Positions 5,650-7,233 of a stretch of 7,233 nucleotides of DNA are shown piece after piece (the stretch's first letter is position 1; every line of letters begins with the position of its first letter). Made by a program: the position numbers and the translations under genes. The stretch covers positions 1 to 7,233 of the forward strand of contig JALVXE010000182.1 of NCBI GenBank assembly GCA_027038385.1, written 5' to 3'. The stretch is from Thermotogaceae bacterium (GTDB lineage: Bacteria > Thermotogota > Thermotogae > Thermotogales > Thermotogaceae). The notes beneath the pieces are model-generated. The model ran no database searches. It was not told the DNA's origin and saw only the letters and a program-made list of their open reading frames with translations.

Positions 5650-7179
5650 TCATCCTCTGAGGAGTTGCAAAACGTTTTGAGGTAACGTGTTCGCCTGAGC
5701 GAGCATCGTCATTGCACTTTGGACGAGTATCTGTTCTTTCGTGAAGTTCATCATCTCTTTGGCCATATCCGCATCCCTGATTCTACTCTCGGCCGCTGTG
5801 AGGTTCTCGGATGCAACACCCAGGTTGGCTATCGTGTGCTCGAGTCTGTTCTGGAAGGCACCAAGCTGTGCTCTCATCTCACTTACCTTGTGTATAGCAC
5901 CATCTATCACCATTATCGCTCTCTCTGCACCGTTTTGAGTTGTTAAGTTAACTGAATCTTTGGTCAAACCAAGGGAAGCTGAGTCCATCTTGTCGATTCC
6001 TGCTACCATGTTCTGACCTTCGTTAGCACCTATCTGGAATATGAGTTTATCCCCACTCGTGTTCACTCCCTCGACCCTGGCCACACCACTGTCAACCACT
6101 TCCTCTATTGGTAGCGCATTTCCAAAGTCATTCAGGTTGTAGACGTCCGTTCTCCACTTGAACCTTATAGCGTAAAGTGAGTTCAATTCAAGGGTGTTCC
6201 CGTTGAGCTTCAAGGATGCTCCATAGTAGTCTTTCTGCCCATCACTGAAGCTGACCACTTCAGCTGCTTCACCATACTCACTGGAGTGGACTACCCTGAC
6301 GTCTAGAGGGCTCGTCACACTCCCTTTAAACTGCCCAACTTCCACAACGTATGTGCCTTCGGGAGCGTTGTTCGAATCGAAAGCTGTATCGTTTTTAACG
6401 GTAACGCTTATGTTGTCGAGAGTGTTCATGCTGGTGGTAAAGTGAAGACCTACTGTGAAGCCTCCCACGTCAAGAGCTGCGTATCCACCTGTTGCGGTTC
6501 CAGTGGCCAATGAAACTCCGTTGAATTTTAAATCGTAGTACACTTGGTCCGAACCGGAGGATTTCAAGGTTAGTTCGAACGGATTCCCGAGTATAACAAC
6601 GTTGTAAGTCTTCCCAACGTTGTCGTTCGCCTTCAAATCCACCGAATACGAGGCTATTCCGGTTCCGGCGGCGACCGTGTTCATACTTATGTCCTCAGTC
6701 TTGAGCTGGAAGTTTCCACCTGTGACTATTTTAGAATCGTATCTGTCTCTGAATATCTCCAGGGTTCCATCTAGAAGCTTTTTCGTGTTGAATTCCGTGG
6801 CCCTCGCTATTCTATCGACTTCCTCCAGAAGCTGATTGACTTCCTTCTGAAGGTTTGACCTGTCAACATCCGTGTTCGTGTCAGATGCCGCTTCAACCGC
6901 TAATTCTCTCATTCTCTGAAGGATTGAATGAACTTCATTCAAAGCTCCTTCAGCAGTCTGAATCATCGAGATGGCGTCCTGAGCGTTCTTTATGGCCATC
7001 CTTAAACCCCTGATCTGACCTCTCATCTTTTCACTTATGGCGAGTCCTGCAGCATCATCCCCGGCTCTGTTTATCCTGAGACCTGAGCTCAGTTTCTCCA
7101 AGGTCTTGTTCAATTCTAAAGAGTTTTTGTTTATGTTTCGCCACGCGTTAAGCGCAGCCAAGTTGTGGTTAATCCTCAT
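5650..7179 (-). CDS. Flagellin (filament protein), enlarged middle domain
   Basis: This is the subunit of the flagellar filament, exported by the flagellar type III system. The N-terminal D0/D1 part (1-140) has MRINHNLAALNAWRNI, LSSGLRINRAGDDAAGLAIS (30-49) and ILQRMRELAVEAASDTNTD (86-104), and ends at EFNTKKLLDG. The C-terminal part (about 385-509) has GAFQNRLEHTIANL (440-453), AESRIRDADMAKEM (463-476) and the end LPQNVLQLLRG. Between them (about 142-385) lies a beta-rich D2/D3 region of roughly 240 residues exposed on the filament surface. The T. maritima flagellin is about 393 aa as I recall, so this one is longer by an expanded middle region. The QRMRELAVEAAS segment keeps the residues typical of TLR5-recognised flagellins. 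The ATG at 7179 follows a G-run ribosome site by 7 nt. No other flagellar gene is in view, and the symbol (fliC, flaA or hag) is not decidable from sequence. Confidence 0.98.
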   Translation of the reverse strand: MRINHNLAALNAWRNINKNSLELNKTLEKLSSGLRINRAGDDAAGLAISEKMRGQIRGLRMAIKNAQDAISMIQTAEGALNEVHSILQRMRELAVEAASDTNTDVDRSNLQKEVNQLLEEVDRIARATEFNTKKLLDGTLEIFRDRYDSKIVTGGNFQLKTEDISMNTVAAGTGIASYSVDLKANDNVGKTYNVVILGNPFELTLKSSGSDQVYYDLKFNGVSLATGTATGGYAALDVGGFTVGLHFTTSMNTLDNISVTVKNDTAFDSNNAPEGTYVVEVGQFKGSVTSPLDVRVVHSSEYGEAAEVVSFSDGQKDYYGASLKLNGNTLELNSLYAIRFKWRTDVYNLNDFGNALPIEEVVDSGVARVEGVNTSGDKLIFQIGANEGQNMVAGIDKMDSASLGLTKDSVNLTTQNGAERAIMVIDGAIHKVSEMRAQLGAFQNRLEHTIANLGVASENLTAAESRIRDADMAKEMMNFTKEQILVQSAMTMLAQANTLPQNVLQLLRG

Positions 7180-7185
7180 GAATTA

Positions 7186-7233
7186 TCCCCCCCGGTTCCT
7201 CTGCTAAAGTATCTTCCTTGCTCTCTCTCACGT
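7186..7233 (-). promoter_or_regulatory. Flagellin leader with G7 ribosome site and three GGA motifs (cut by window edge)
   Basis: On the minus strand the leader contains a run of seven G (7193-7187), placed 7 nt before the ATG as the ribosome site. GGA triplets occur at 7217-7215, 7199-7197 and 7188-7186, the last overlapping the ribosome site. This arrangement resembles leaders bound by CsrA, such as that of the Bacillus hag flagellin gene. No convincing promoter is visible, so it probably lies beyond the window edge. Confidence 0.4.

Noticed and set aside
5222..5680. 152-codon plus-strand open frame across hup and the terminators
   Set aside because: It runs antisense through hup, its promoter and the flagellin terminator. 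No domain or ribosome site supports it.
7183..7190. GGGGATAA just before the flagellin ATG as the -10 of a sigma-28 flagellar promoter (GCCGATAA)
   Set aside because: It would leave almost no leader and would coincide with the ribosome site. No TAAA-type -35 lies at the right distance, so the real promoter is probably outside the window.

Overview
The window looks like chromosome from a thermophilic member of the Thermotogales, Thermotoga or a close relative. The endonuclease V, MnmE, HU and flagellin all resemble the Thermotoga maritima proteins as I remember them. Proteins are rich in Lys and Glu, AGA/AGG and ATA codons are common, and ribosome sites are of the GAGGTG/GGTGA type. MnmE and the flagellin middle region differ clearly from T. 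maritima, so this is probably another species or genus. That placement is from memory, not from a search.

Positions 1-5225, plus strand, hold a tightly packed run of six genes, almost certainly one operon. In order they are the 3' part of endonuclease V (nfi), a RodZ-like membrane protein with an HTH domain, a DUF4416 protein, an exported or membrane-anchored protein with a DUF2341-like domain and a probable lectin-like domain, an exported protein ending in an 18-residue-period beta-helix, and mnmE (tRNA modification GTPase). Four of the five junctions overlap and the other is separated by 5 nt (or also overlaps, depending on start choice), so translation is probably coupled. The operon mixes DNA repair, cell shape, envelope proteins of unknown role and tRNA modification.

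Positions 5223-7233, minus strand, hold two highly expressed structural genes convergent with the operon: hup (HU, 5245-5520) and a 509-residue flagellin (5650-7179). A strong GC-rich terminator follows the flagellin, and hup has a likely sigma-70 promoter of its own just beyond it. mnmE and hup meet tail to tail. Their TGA-TAG stop codons form the two arms of one 10-bp palindrome that fills the 19-nt gap and probably acts as the shared transcription end.

The least explained part is the pair of exported proteins at 1586-3903, lying between rodZ/DUF4416 and mnmE. They could be a lineage-specific envelope module. No mobile element, CRISPR array, rRNA or tRNA gene was seen. No stretch longer than about 130 bases lacks a gene.
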